64,000 nt of DNA from Cyanobacteria bacterium TGS_CYA1 (GTDB lineage: Bacteria > Cyanobacteriota > Vampirovibrionia > Obscuribacterales > Obscuribacteraceae): positions 186,001 through 250,000 of the forward strand of contig JAHCIQ010000004.1 of NCBI GenBank assembly GCA_026129135.1, in the 5' to 3' direction. The translations under genes were made by a program, and so were the position numbers. Positions 42,947-52,144 of this stretch are shown one piece after another. How positions within the stretch are numbered: the stretch's first letter is position 1; every line of letters starts with the position of its first letter. Under the pieces are notes generated by a model, which ran no database searches, had not been told where the DNA came from, and was given only the letters and a program-made list of their open reading frames with translations.

Positions 42947-44857
42947 ATGGGAAAATCGGTAGGAATTGACCTTGGTACGACTAACTCGGTAGTCGCCGTT
43001 ATGGAAGGCGGACAGCCAGTCGTTATTGCTAACACTGAAGGCGGACGCACTACACCGTCTGTAGTGGCATTCTCCAAGACAGGCGAAAGACTGGTCGGTC
43101 AATTGGCTCGCCGCCAGGCTGTAGTCAACCCGCAGAATACCGTTTATTCAATCAAACGTTTCGTGGGTCGTCGCTTCGACGAAGTATCGTCAGAAATGGG
43201 CAAAGTGAGCTATCGCGTCATTGCTGGTCCAGATGGTGGATGTAAAGTCACAATCGGCGACAAGAACTATTCGCCCGAAGAAATCTCGGCGATGGTTCTG
43301 CGCAAATTGAAGGAAGACGCAGAAAAATATTTGGGTGAAAAAGTGACGAGCGCTGTGATCACCGTTCCCGCTTACTTCAACGACTCGCAAAGACAAGCGA
43401 CCAAAAACGCTGGCGCTATTGCTGGTCTCGATGTTCTTCGTATCATCAACGAGCCTACAGCAGCTGCACTTGCTTATGGTCTAGAGAAAAAAGCAGAAGA
43501 AACAATTCTTGTATTCGACCTTGGTGGTGGTACATTCGACGTTTCGATTCTTGAAGTTGGCGAAGGCGTATTCGAAGTAAAATCGACCTCAGGCGATACT
43601 CACCTTGGTGGTGACGATTTCGACTATTGCATCGTGCAGTGGATTGCTGACGAGTTTCAAAAAACAGAAGGCATCGACCTGCGCAAAGATCCGCAAGCTT
43701 TGCAACGTCTGACAGAAGCTGCCGAGAAAGCCAAAATCGAATTGTCTTCGGTTACCGAAACAACGATTTCGCTTCCATTCGTAACTGCCAACGAAACCGG
43801 ACCCAAGCACTTGGATATGCGCTTGACCCGTGCTCGTTTCGACGAGTTGACTCGCAGTCTTGTAGAGCGTTGCCGCCCTCCAGTAGAAGCTGCATTATTC
43901 GATGCTAAATTGACTTACAACAATATAGACGAAGTTGTTTTAGTTGGAGGTTCGACCAGAATTCCAGCAGTACAAGCATTGGTCAAGAGTTTGACTGGTG
44001 GCAAAGAGCCAAATCAGGGTGTTAACCCAGACGAAGTAGTAGCAATCGGTGCTGCAATTCAAGCAGGCGTGCTCGCTGGTGAAGTCAGAGAAGTCGTACT
44101 TCTTGACGTTACACCTTTGTCGCTTGGTATCGAAACCATGGGTGGTGTCTTCACCAAACTGGTCGAGCGCAACACCACAATTCCTTGCCATAAATCAGAA
44201 ACTTTCTCGACTGCTGAAGACAATCAGCCTGGTGTTGACGTTTACGTCTTCCAGGGAGAGCGTCCAATGGCAAAAGACAATAAGATGCTAGGTAATTTCC
44301 GTTTAGATGGAATCGCACCAGCGCCGCGTGGTATGCCAAGAGTCGAAGTATCATTCGACATCGACGCAAACGGTATCTTGTCTGTAAGCGCTAAAGATCA
44401 AAACACCGGCAAAGAACAGAAAATCACAATCACTGCTTCGACCAACCTTTCCAAGGACGACGTCAGTCGCTTGGTTCGCGAAGCCGAATCGCACGCTGCC
44501 GAAGACAAAGGCAGACGCGAAAAAGCAGATCTCAGAAACGAAGCCGATTCTCTCAGTTACTCAATCGAGCACCAGTTGCGCGAATTGGGTGAGAATGCCA
44601 CTCAAGGCAGCAAAGAAAGAGCAGAAAAACTTATTGCTGATTTGAGACAAAAAGTGGAATCCGATGCAAACATTGACGACATCAAGTCGATTATGAACGA
44701 ATTGCGCGGTCTGCAAGTAACTCTGGCTCAAGATGCCAACGCAAGAGCCCAGAGTGCACCACCACAAGATGGCAATGGCACAAACGGTAACTCAGGTGCT
44801 GAGCAAAAATCCGGCTCCGGCTCGGATGACATAATCGATGCAGAAATTACTCAATAG
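42947..44857 (+). CDS. dnaK: Molecular chaperone DnaK (Hsp70)
   Basis: The 636-residue protein is a complete Hsp70: [17 protein letters not shown] at the N-terminus, [35 protein letters not shown], and [13 protein letters not shown]. The substrate-binding domain begins around [17 protein letters not shown] Gly/Asn/Ser-rich tail ends with a DDIIDAEI-type motif that binds partners. AGGGAG precedes the ATG by about 11 bases. No CIRCE element is visible, and dnaJ and grpE are not adjacent; an esterase gene and msrA follow instead. Confidence 0.97.
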   Translation: MGKSVGIDLGTTNSVVAVMEGGQPVVIANTEGGRTTPSVVAFSKTGERLVGQLARRQAVVNPQNTVYSIKRFVGRRFDEVSSEMGKVSYRVIAGPDGGCKVTIGDKNYSPEEISAMVLRKLKEDAEKYLGEKVTSAVITVPAYFNDSQRQATKNAGAIAGLDVLRIINEPTAAALAYGLEKKAEETILVFDLGGGTFDVSILEVGEGVFEVKSTSGDTHLGGDDFDYCIVQWIADEFQKTEGIDLRKDPQALQRLTEAAEKAKIELSSVTETTISLPFVTANETGPKHLDMRLTRARFDELTRSLVERCRPPVEAALFDAKLTYNNIDEVVLVGGSTRIPAVQALVKSLTGGKEPNQGVNPDEVVAIGAAIQAGVLAGEVREVVLLDVTPLSLGIETMGGVFTKLVERNTTIPCHKSETFSTAEDNQPGVDVYVFQGERPMAKDNKMLGNFRLDGIAPAPRGMPRVEVSFDIDANGILSVSAKDQNTGKEQKITITASTNLSKDDVSRLVREAESHAAEDKGRREKADLRNEADSLSYSIEHQLRELGENATQGSKERAEKLIADLRQKVESDANIDDIKSIMNELRGLQVTLAQDANARAQSAPPQDGNGTNGNSGAEQKSGSGSDDIIDAEITQ

Positions 44858-44864
44858 CGAGTAA

Positions 44865-45824
44865 ATGCAGCGCATCGTTCTAGTATGTACGGTATGGATC
44901 CTGACCCTTTTCCTGGGCGGGATCCATCCCTGTCATGGAGAAACTAAATACTGGTCTGGTGCGGGCACCATGGAACACAAAACCATATCGCACGAAGATG
45001 TAAAACGCGAGTACTATTTGTATAGACCTCAAGGCGTAGAACCAACAGACAAGCTTCCGCTAGTCTTTGCTTTTCACGCTGGAAAAGCCACAGCCAAAGG
45101 CATCGATCGCACCTGCGGCAATATCACAAAAATTGCCGACCAGAAAAAATTTACTGTAGTATTTGCTCAAGGCATGGAGCAGCATTGGAATGACAGCCGT
45201 CCCGATATGGTAAAGCGTTTTTATGACGATGTTGGTCTGGTCAGAAAAATAATCGATTCACTCGTGTCGGATGGAATGGTAGACCCCAAGCGCGTTTATG
45301 CCATCGGTATGTCGAATGGTGGTTTTTTTAGTCAATATCTTGGAATAAAGATGCCAGAAAAAATTGCAGCAGTAGCAGCAGTGGTGGCATCTGTACCTGA
45401 ATCATTTCAAAAACTTTCTATCGACAAGCCGTTTCCCATAATGATGATTTTGGGTACGCAAGACACTCTGGTTCCATTCAAAGGTGGAGACATAGGCGGC
45501 AAGCTCTTTCCACACAAGCGTGGCAAATGTCTTCCGGCACAAGATGCAGTCGATTTCTGGCTGAAAAAGAATAATGTCACTGCCAAGCCAACCATAAAAG
45601 ACCTTCCAGACAAAGACAAAAGCGATGGCTGTCAGGTCAAAGTAACGACCTATGGTGACTCGGATTCAGACAATCAATTTGTATATGTCGAAATAAAAGG
45701 TGGCGGACACACTTATCCATCAGGATTGCAGTGGCTCCCAAAAACCTTTATAGGTCCCGTTTGTAGAGATTTTAATGCCAATGAATTGGCGTGGGAATTT
45801 TTCAGCAAGCACAAACTCAAATAG
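44865..45824 (+). CDS. Secreted esterase of the PHB-depolymerase/feruloyl-esterase (LpqC) type
   Basis: The 319-residue protein has a signal peptide (about 1-25, ending HPCHG). The alpha/beta-hydrolase fold of the LpqC/Esterase_phd family follows: LPLVFAFHAGKATAKGIDR, nucleophile GMSNGG at about residue 150, acid in ILGTQDTLVPF, and His in GGGHTYPSG. Such enzymes cleave polyester or phenolic esters outside the cytoplasm. The gene begins seven bases after dnaK and ends 11 before msrA, so it may be part of a stress-related operon. The substrate is unknown. Confidence 0.85.
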   Translation: MQRIVLVCTVWILTLFLGGIHPCHGETKYWSGAGTMEHKTISHEDVKREYYLYRPQGVEPTDKLPLVFAFHAGKATAKGIDRTCGNITKIADQKKFTVVFAQGMEQHWNDSRPDMVKRFYDDVGLVRKIIDSLVSDGMVDPKRVYAIGMSNGGFFSQYLGIKMPEKIAAVAAVVASVPESFQKLSIDKPFPIMMILGTQDTLVPFKGGDIGGKLFPHKRGKCLPAQDAVDFWLKKNNVTAKPTIKDLPDKDKSDGCQVKVTTYGDSDSDNQFVYVEIKGGGHTYPSGLQWLPKTFIGPVCRDFNANELAWEFFSKHKLK

Positions 45825-45835
45825 GAGAATGACGC

Positions 45836-46312
45836 ATGGCAATAGAAACAGCGACATTTGCAGCAGGTTGCTTTTGGGGCGTAGAAGCTGCGTTTAGAGA
45901 ACTGAAGGGCGTTTTGGATGCCACCGTTGGCTACACTGGCGGGCATAAAGAAGAGCCAAACTACAAAGACGTTTGTACTGGAACGACTGGTCATGCAGAA
46001 GCTTGCGAATTGAAATTCGATAACGAGATTATTTCTTTCGACCAGCTTTTAGATGCTTTCTGGAAGATGCATGATCCAACTCAACTAAATAGACAAGGTC
46101 CCGATATCGGCACCCAATATAGATCTGCAGTCTTTTTTCATTCGCCCGAGCAAGAAGAAAAGACAAAAGCTTCGATGAAGGAATTATTCGATTCAAAAAA
46201 AACGCGCGGACCAATTTGCACGCAAGTGGTGCCAGCGGTCAAATTCTGGCCAGCAGAAGAATACCATCAAAACTATTGCGCTAAAACTGGGCGCGGGTTC
46301 TGCCACCTGTAA
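45836..46312 (+). CDS. msrA: Peptide methionine sulfoxide reductase MsrA
   Basis: The 158-residue protein has the MsrA active-site motif GCFWG (Cys12), VGYTGGHKEEPNYKDVCTG, GHAEACELKFD and GTQYRSAVFFH. It reduces methionine-S-sulfoxide in proteins using thioredoxin. The length fits short MsrA forms. It lies downstream of dnaK and a secreted esterase, consistent with an oxidative/protein-damage theme. It has no signal peptide. A long hairpin lies in the convergent gap after the gene. Confidence 0.95.
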   Translation: MAIETATFAAGCFWGVEAAFRELKGVLDATVGYTGGHKEEPNYKDVCTGTTGHAEACELKFDNEIISFDQLLDAFWKMHDPTQLNRQGPDIGTQYRSAVFFHSPEQEEKTKASMKELFDSKKTRGPICTQVVPAVKFWPAEEYHQNYCAKTGRGFCHL

Positions 46313-46347
46313 TTACACGTCAAAAGTTACTGGTTACACGTTTTTTA

Positions 46348-46386
46348 ATTTCGTCTGAAGTACAGGGCCTGGACTACAGACGAAAT
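46348..46386. terminator. Long hairpin between convergent msrA and the Roadblock gene
   Basis: ATTTCGTCTG (46348-46357) pairs exactly with CAGACGAAAT (46377-46386). The intervening 19 bases continue the stem with AGT/ACT and CAGG/CCTG separated by single mismatches, so nearly the whole 39 bases fold back. No T-tract follows on either strand. It probably acts as a bidirectional block or transcript-end stabiliser. Confidence 0.6.
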
Positions 46387-46410
46387 CAGAAAAAGAGCTA
46401 TGTAAGTATC

Positions 46411-47232
46411 TCAAGATACGAGATCTGTAATTTTACGCATTAGTGGAACTAGTTTTTCCGCATCTGAGTCGAGAGTCAACGCTACAAGCAGTCCTCCTCC
46501 AAAATCTGCAATTATGGTATGACCTCTTGGTGTTTTATTTACTATTTGATGAACGCGCTCATGTCCAAATTTTCTCATGACATGTTCGGTATTCATATAT
46601 ACTCCAAGCGACCAGACGCCAATAGACTCTGCATCTACTTCTGTTGGCATGGTGTTTGCGATGAGTAAACCATCGTGACCAACAACTACACATCCAATGA
46701 CGCTTGGAACCTGACCAATTTCAAGTAGAAGTGTTTGCAAATCTTCTGATGCTTCAAGCGTTTGTTTTCTCAGTTCGAGTTCTGAGTTAGTAACGACAAG
46801 ATTCTTCAACTGGTCCAGATCTCTTTTGGTTAGCAGAAATTTTCCAGTCGCAAGTGGCGGAGGATCATTTGCTTTCTCGAAAAGCTTAAATTGATTGTGA
46901 CGTGATTTTATTGGACCAAGCATCAAGAGCCAGGTTTGAGATAGTTCAAAGGCTGTTATCACTATCTGGTCAGTTTGGAACGAAATGCATTCAAAGTTGC
47001 TGTAATTCAGGTCTTCTAAAGTAAGGTTGCAATTTTTGACAATGGCAAGAAAGCGAAATGAGATTAGTTCGGCGTCGAGGTCTGAGGGCAGGTCAGCTAA
47101 AAGCACACCACCTGACTGATTGATAATCATGTAACCAATCAGCGAGGTGTCCGCATTGAGACATGCAAGAAGCTGTTCTAGCCTCTGTCTTGAAAAATCG
47201 TCTTTGGGATCTGGTGCTTGGTCAGGACACAA
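46411..47232 (-). CDS. Roadblock/LC7-domain protein, duplicate of the giant protein's C-terminus
   Basis: The 273-residue protein seems to hold two Roadblock/LC7-type units: a diverged one (about 14-110, LIGYMIINQSGGVLLADLP) and a clear one (about 150-273, VVVGHDGLLIANTM, then SIGVWSLGVYMNTEHVMRK). The last 155 residues are very similar to the end of the upstream 1619-residue protein, including the shared ending PLMRKITDLVS. In bacteria such domains (MglB type) regulate small Ras-like GTPases, often as dimers. The start is TTG at 47232 inside the end of the upstream gene (11-base overlap). No small GTPase gene is in the window. Confidence 0.85.
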   Translation of the reverse strand: MCPDQAPDPKDDFSRQRLEQLLACLNADTSLIGYMIINQSGGVLLADLPSDLDAELISFRFLAIVKNCNLTLEDLNYSNFECISFQTDQIVITAFELSQTWLLMLGPIKSRHNQFKLFEKANDPPPLATGKFLLTKRDLDQLKNLVVTNSELELRKQTLEASEDLQTLLLEIGQVPSVIGCVVVGHDGLLIANTMPTEVDAESIGVWSLGVYMNTEHVMRKFGHERVHQIVNKTPRGHTIIADFGGGLLVALTLDSDAEKLVPLMRKITDLVS

Positions 47233-50200
47233 GGTCTGTGATTTTGCGCATCAACGGAATTAGCGTATCTGTGTCTGTGCCATCAGTTATGGTGACGAGC
47301 AAACCACCGCCAAAATCGGCGATGACAACGAATCCGCGAGGTGTGCGTGATACAATCTGGTGCACTCTTTCGTGACCCATTTTCTTCATGACGTGTTCAG
47401 TGTTCATGTAAACACCAAGTGACCAGACGCCGATAGACTCTGCATCTACTTCTTCTGGCATGGTGTTTGCGATGAGAAGGCCGTCGTGACCGACGATGAC
47501 AGATCCGATCACTCTTTGTTGAGTTCCGATTTCTTTGAGCAATGTTTGCAGGTCTTCGGATGCTTCAAGAGTCAAAACGCGCATCTTGAGTTCGGATTGC
47601 TCGGAGCCTGTGATTTTGCCAAGCTTTTCCATGTCACTCTGGTCGAGCAAGAATTTACCGATGGCTGCAATTCGTCCAGAACCAGTTTCTTGTTTTTCTG
47701 GACCAGCATCGAGTTTGCCGATACCTTCGATCTTGGGTGGTGGCAAACCAGGTGAAACTGCTTGAGCTTGCGATTCTGCCTGAGCAATTGGCATTGCAGG
47801 AGGTGTGTTGATTTGAATGGGCATTGGACCAGTCGAAGACATATCGAAATTCTGACCAGGCATCGGCATTTCAGCAGATCCAAATGCAGGAGGCATTGGT
47901 GCTCCACCAAAAGCTGGCGGTGCTGCGGCTGGAAAAGATGGCATTTCTGGCATTGGAATTGGTGGCGGTGGCTCTGGCATCGGAATAGGAGCCGGAGCCG
48001 GAACAGGTGCTGGCGCTGGAATTGGAGCTGCCACTGGTGGTGGTGCTGGAGGTGGAACAGGTGCAGGGACCGGAGCGGAACTCGCGTCGGGACCTTGCTC
48101 GCCTTCCGGAGTATTTTTGATCAACATTTTGTCAAAAATGCGATCCAATTCGGCATCGTTTACATTGAAGAGTTTGGACGGATCCATTGCCGCAGCAGGT
48201 GCGGGAGCTTGCGCCGGAGGTGGAACTGGTTCAGGAGCCGGTGGTGGCGCGGCCATTGGTGCCGGTGCTGGTGCAGGTTCGGGAAGAGGTGTGTAGCCCT
48301 CTGGCATTGCGATTGGTGGCATCGATGGTGCACCAAATGCTGGTGGCTGGCTGAAATCAAAAGCCGGAGCCGATGGCGGTGCTAAAGGTGCTTGAGGCAC
48401 TGGCGCCGGCATTGGTGCAGGTTCTGAGAATTGAGCGGGTGCCTGAGCTTGCGCATTTGCGCCACCGTTATCTTCGGGAGCGCCCATTTTTCTGTAGATT
48501 TCGTTGACCATCTGGTCATCGACTTTCATAATTCCGTTGCCGGGAGCAGCTTGTGCTGCTGCACCAAAGTCTGGAGCAGGGGCCGGCGGAGCTACAGGCA
48601 TGGGAGCTGGAGCCGTAGGTTGAGCAGGGGCGGGTGCGCCCCATACTGGAGGTGCTTGCTGTGCAGGCAGATTTCCAGCTGTTTGGTTCGCGAGTCTTTG
48701 TTCTTTAGTCGGAATAGGTTTGATGCGTGGAACAGACGGATCCGAAGGAGGTTCGGGCTCGGCTGGTGCACCCCATGCGGACATAACTGGAGGTGCAGTG
48801 GGTGGCAATGGGCTCGAATCGATAGGAGCCATTGGTGCAACATTTGGTATATTAGCCATGGCGGCAGGCACCGGTGGTGGTGGCGGCGTGGCTGGGGGAT
48901 CGAAAACTGAGGGAGCTGGCATTGGCGGCTCGGGCATGGGGACTGGTGCTGCTTCTTGCGCTGCAGGAGCCTGTCCTGCTCCGGGATTGACCATTGCGCC
49001 AGAGCGCATCAGGTCGTCTTGAACACCAAGATTTTCTTTGAAAACTTTATCTATAGCCTGGTCATCTATTTTCTTGCCAAACAAATTGTTGCTCGCAACT
49101 TCTGGCGCCGGAGCTGGAGCTGGTGCGGGTGGTGGAACTGGAGCTTGAGAAAAAGTTCCCTGTCCAAAGCCAGGAATAGATGCTGAAGAAGAACTATTTG
49201 GGTCGAATTGAGGAATTGCGGCTGTTGGCAGTGAGCCGAAGTTTGGCTGCTCCATCTGAGGCACAGGCGGTACAGGTTGTGGTGGTGCGGCTGGTGCTTC
49301 ACCCCATGGGCTTGCTGTTTCGTTGCCACCGCCACCGCTACCCCATGGATTAGCAGGATTGACAGCAGGTGCTGCAGCAGTTGCAGGTGCTGGCATCGGA
49401 GCTGGAGTGGGAGCTGGTGCTGGGTCTCCCCAGGGATTTGCTGCAGCCGGTGCAGGTGCTGGCGCTGGCGCCGGAGCTGGTGGCGGTGGAGCTGAAGTTG
49501 TGAGACCTTCGCCAGTAAATTGAAAAGCTTTGAATGAGCCAGTTTCCATTTGCTCGCTTTGGAGCTGCCAGCTTTCTCTAGCAGCTGCAGCTTTGTTTTC
49601 CGCTGGTGCTTCTTGTGCAGGAGCTGCTCCACCCCACGGATTTGGTGGTGCGGATTTAGATCCCCAGCCGCCCGTTGAGGACAAGTCTTGAGGCGCTTCT
49701 GCAGCAGGAGCCTGAGCTGGAGCTTGCATACCCCAGCCGCCAGAACTGGCATTGTCAGCAAATGCAGGAGCAGGTGGTGGCGCAGGTGGTGCTGCCTCCA
49801 TAGGCGCCTGGGGAGGGGCTCCCCAACCGCCAGTATTTGAATTATCTGTGAAAGACGGCGCTGGAGCAGGAGCAGGTGCGGGAGCCGGTGCAGGCGCTTG
49901 AGGGGTAGGGATACCCCATCCACTATTCAAATCTTGGGCCGGTTCTGCAACAGGTGCTGGTGCAGGTGGAGCACCCCAACCAGGATTAGATTCTTGTGGT
50001 GCACCGTTCCATTGATTGTCTTGCTTGCCCCAGGAGTTTGGAACTTGTTGCTCTTCTACAACTGGTGCTGGAGCCGCGCTCCAACTTCCACTGGTGCTCG
50101 GCGCGGGTGCCGGAGCTGGTGGTGTTTCGGGAACGCCCCAGGCAGATGCGGCTGATTCAGCAGGTTTTGCTTGGGCAGAATTGCCCCATTCACCTGTAGT

Positions 50201-52081
50201 GAAGCCTGAGCTTGATTCGCCTTGAGATTTGGGAAGACCCCAACCGCCAGTGCTGCCTACTTGATCTGCTGCAGGAGCACTTGGCTCACTCTTCATTTCT
50301 TGTACTGCATTTGATTGCCAGGAACCGCCAGCAAGACTTGGAGGAGTAGCCCACGTGCCAGAACTGGTCGCGTTGAAGCCACTACTATTGGTGCTGGTTT
50401 GAGCTGCTGCAGGTGTCGTTGGTGCCCATTCGCCCGAAGATATCGCTTCGTTATTAACGCTCCAGCTAGAGCCAGATGCTTGAGAGTCAGTCGAATTTCC
50501 ACCCCAGGAATTAGACCCAAAACTGGCTGTTGAACCGCCGGGAGCGGAGCCGCCCCAAGAAGATGAATTATCAGGGGCTTGTGTAGGAGCAGGAGTTACT
50601 GCTGGTGCTGGTGGTGTTGCTCCCCATGATGAAGCCGTTTCCGGAGCAGCAGGAGCTGCGCCCCACGAAGAGCCGGCAGGTGCTTGCGCTGTATCCTGGT
50701 TTGCGGCAGGAAACGGTGCTGCTGACCAACCACCTGACGTGGTTGGTGAAGGAGCTTGGGCAGGTGGTGCCGGGGGTGGTGCTCCCCATGAGCCACCGCC
50801 TGAGTATCCAGGACCGGGCATGGGATTCCATCCGCTATCTGTAGATGTTTGAGATTGTCCTCCAGCGGGTGCTGGAACGGGTGAAGAAGGAGCCAGTCCG
50901 ATTGGCGAGCTTGTTACTCCGCCAAAATTAGATGGCGGTTGAATTGGTTGAAAGCCCGAATCTTGAGATGGGCTTGGCGAGCCAAAATTGGAAGTTTGTC
51001 CCCAACTGCCCGCTGGAGCCGGAGCACCAAATTGATTATTGGCTGGTGCTTGATTTGGAGCGGATTCTTCCCATGCGCCACCTGCAGGAGGTGGACCCCA
51101 TTCAGACTCGTCGTCCGCAGCATCGTGGCCTTTAGGTGGAGCACTCTGCCATGCGGCTTGTCCTTGCTGCTGAGGCGCCATGCCCAGACCCATTCCCATA
51201 CCTGAGCCTGGAATCGGACCCTGACTAAGACCAATGCCTGCGCCACCAGGAGGCGGTGCAAGACCAATAGAGCTGCCTGGGTGTTGGGTATCGAATTGCG
51301 ATTGAGCTGCTGGTGGCTGATTCCACTGATCGGGGGCATTTTGCATTTGACCAGGAACTGGATCGGGATTGCCAAATGAATTTGGTGCGCGTCCTTGTGA
51401 CCAGTCTGCAGGCCCGCCACTGCCTTCGGTTCCAGATTGTGTATTCCATCGGTCGCTAGACTGTTGATCTTCGGTACCGTCTGGAATTTTGTTCGATTCG
51501 GTCACTTTTCGGCGAATTGTTTCTGCCAGAGTAAGGGGCGCTTCGTCAGCGATACTTTCTGTACCAGTTTCAAAACCGAATTTGCGACCAAGCGATCCTG
51601 TGGTGGATTGTTGTTCTCTACTGTCACGCATTTCGGACTGAGCCGTACTGCGTCCCATCGATTTCAAACGTTTGGTTACGCCATCGTCATCGTCCATTGA
51701 AGGATATGAGCCTTTTTTGCCCTTTTTCTTGTCTTTGGGCTCGGCACCGCTTTTGTGCGGAAATGAAGAGGTCGAGGATTTTGGCTGGGACTTGGAACCA
51801 CCGCCGCCACCAAACATAGAGGTAATTGCACCGAATATGTTTGCCTTTTGTTGCGGCAATTGCTGTTGAACTTGCTTGGTAAGCGATTCTGGATTAGGCG
51901 GCATATACTCGTCTGGTAACGGCGCCTCTTCAGCTCCTTCTATCATTTGCACCATCTGATGATCAAAACGAGCACAGGATTCGCAAGCTTCCAAATGCGA
52001 ATCGAGCGAGCCGGACTGCTGACGGCTCAAGTCCTCGTCAAATCGTTTTTGAATTAAGTGTCTAAATTCGGCGCAGTTCAT
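47222..52081 (-). CDS. Giant anti-sigma zinc-finger/Roadblock protein with Pro-Ala-Trp-Gly-rich region
   Basis: The 1619-residue protein has three parts. Residues 1-50 form an anti-sigma zinc finger (Cys3, His29, Cys33, Cys36 in HLEACESC), and the gene follows an ECF-like sigma gene. Residues about 80-1460 are low-complexity, rich in Pro, Ala, Gly, Ser and Gln, with about thirty tryptophans mostly in W-G motifs (SSWG, GGWG, NPWG). Three short helical motifs interrupt it near 1003, 1183 and 1303. Residues 1465-1619 are a Roadblock/LC7 domain (IVGHDGLLIANTMPEEVDA). There is no transmembrane helix, unlike most anti-sigma factors. A scaffold coupling GTPase-type signalling to the sigma factor is inferred. 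The reading frame is open throughout. Confidence 0.85.
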   Translation of the reverse strand: MNCAEFRHLIQKRFDEDLSRQQSGSLDSHLEACESCARFDHQMVQMIEGAEEAPLPDEYMPPNPESLTKQVQQQLPQQKANIFGAITSMFGGGGGSKSQPKSSTSSFPHKSGAEPKDKKKGKKGSYPSMDDDDGVTKRLKSMGRSTAQSEMRDSREQQSTTGSLGRKFGFETGTESIADEAPLTLAETIRRKVTESNKIPDGTEDQQSSDRWNTQSGTEGSGGPADWSQGRAPNSFGNPDPVPGQMQNAPDQWNQPPAAQSQFDTQHPGSSIGLAPPPGGAGIGLSQGPIPGSGMGMGLGMAPQQQGQAAWQSAPPKGHDAADDESEWGPPPAGGAWEESAPNQAPANNQFGAPAPAGSWGQTSNFGSPSPSQDSGFQPIQPPSNFGGVTSSPIGLAPSSPVPAPAGGQSQTSTDSGWNPMPGPGYSGGGSWGAPPPAPPAQAPSPTTSGGWSAAPFPAANQDTAQAPAGSSWGAAPAAPETASSWGATPPAPAVTPAPTQAPDNSSSWGGSAPGGSTASFGSNSWGGNSTDSQASGSSWSVNNEAISSGEWAPTTPAAAQTSTNSSGFNATSSGTWATPPSLAGGSWQSNAVQEMKSEPSAPAADQVGSTGGWGLPKSQGESSSGFTTGEWGNSAQAKPAESAASAWGVPETPPAPAPAPSTSGSWSAAPAPVVEEQQVPNSWGKQDNQWNGAPQESNPGWGAPPAPAPVAEPAQDLNSGWGIPTPQAPAPAPAPAPAPAPSFTDNSNTGGWGAPPQAPMEAAPPAPPPAPAFADNASSGGWGMQAPAQAPAAEAPQDLSSTGGWGSKSAPPNPWGGAAPAQEAPAENKAAAARESWQLQSEQMETGSFKAFQFTGEGLTTSAPPPPAPAPAPAPAPAAANPWGDPAPAPTPAPMPAPATAAAPAVNPANPWGSGGGGNETASPWGEAPAAPPQPVPPVPQMEQPNFGSLPTAAIPQFDPNSSSSASIPGFGQGTFSQAPVPPPAPAPAPAPEVASNNLFGKKIDDQAIDKVFKENLGVQDDLMRSGAMVNPGAGQAPAAQEAAPVPMPEPPMPAPSVFDPPATPPPPPVPAAMANIPNVAPMAPIDSSPLPPTAPPVMSAWGAPAEPEPPSDPSVPRIKPIPTKEQRLANQTAGNLPAQQAPPVWGAPAPAQPTAPAPMPVAPPAPAPDFGAAAQAAPGNGIMKVDDQMVNEIYRKMGAPEDNGGANAQAQAPAQFSEPAPMPAPVPQAPLAPPSAPAFDFSQPPAFGAPSMPPIAMPEGYTPLPEPAPAPAPMAAPPPAPEPVPPPAQAPAPAAAMDPSKLFNVNDAELDRIFDKMLIKNTPEGEQGPDASSAPVPAPVPPPAPPPVAAPIPAPAPVPAPAPIPMPEPPPPIPMPEMPSFPAAAPPAFGGAPMPPAFGSAEMPMPGQNFDMSSTGPMPIQINTPPAMPIAQAESQAQAVSPGLPPPKIEGIGKLDAGPEKQETGSGRIAAIGKFLLDQSDMEKLGKITGSEQSELKMRVLTLEASEDLQTLLKEIGTQQRVIGSVIVGHDGLLIANTMPEEVDAESIGVWSLGVYMNTEHVMKKMGHERVHQIVSRTPRGFVVIADFGGGLLVTITDGTDTDTLIPLMRKITDLVS

Positions 52082-52144
52082 ATTTTTTTCTTGTGAGCCA
52101 AAATGGCCCGGTAATCTTCCTTAAAAAGCCTTCTATTATAGATC

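Noticed and set aside
47486-51700. Many long frames on both strands over the giant protein
   Set aside because: They arise from its repetitive GC-rich codons; their translations are Trp/Arg/Cys-rich or His/Gln/Leu-rich without domains.
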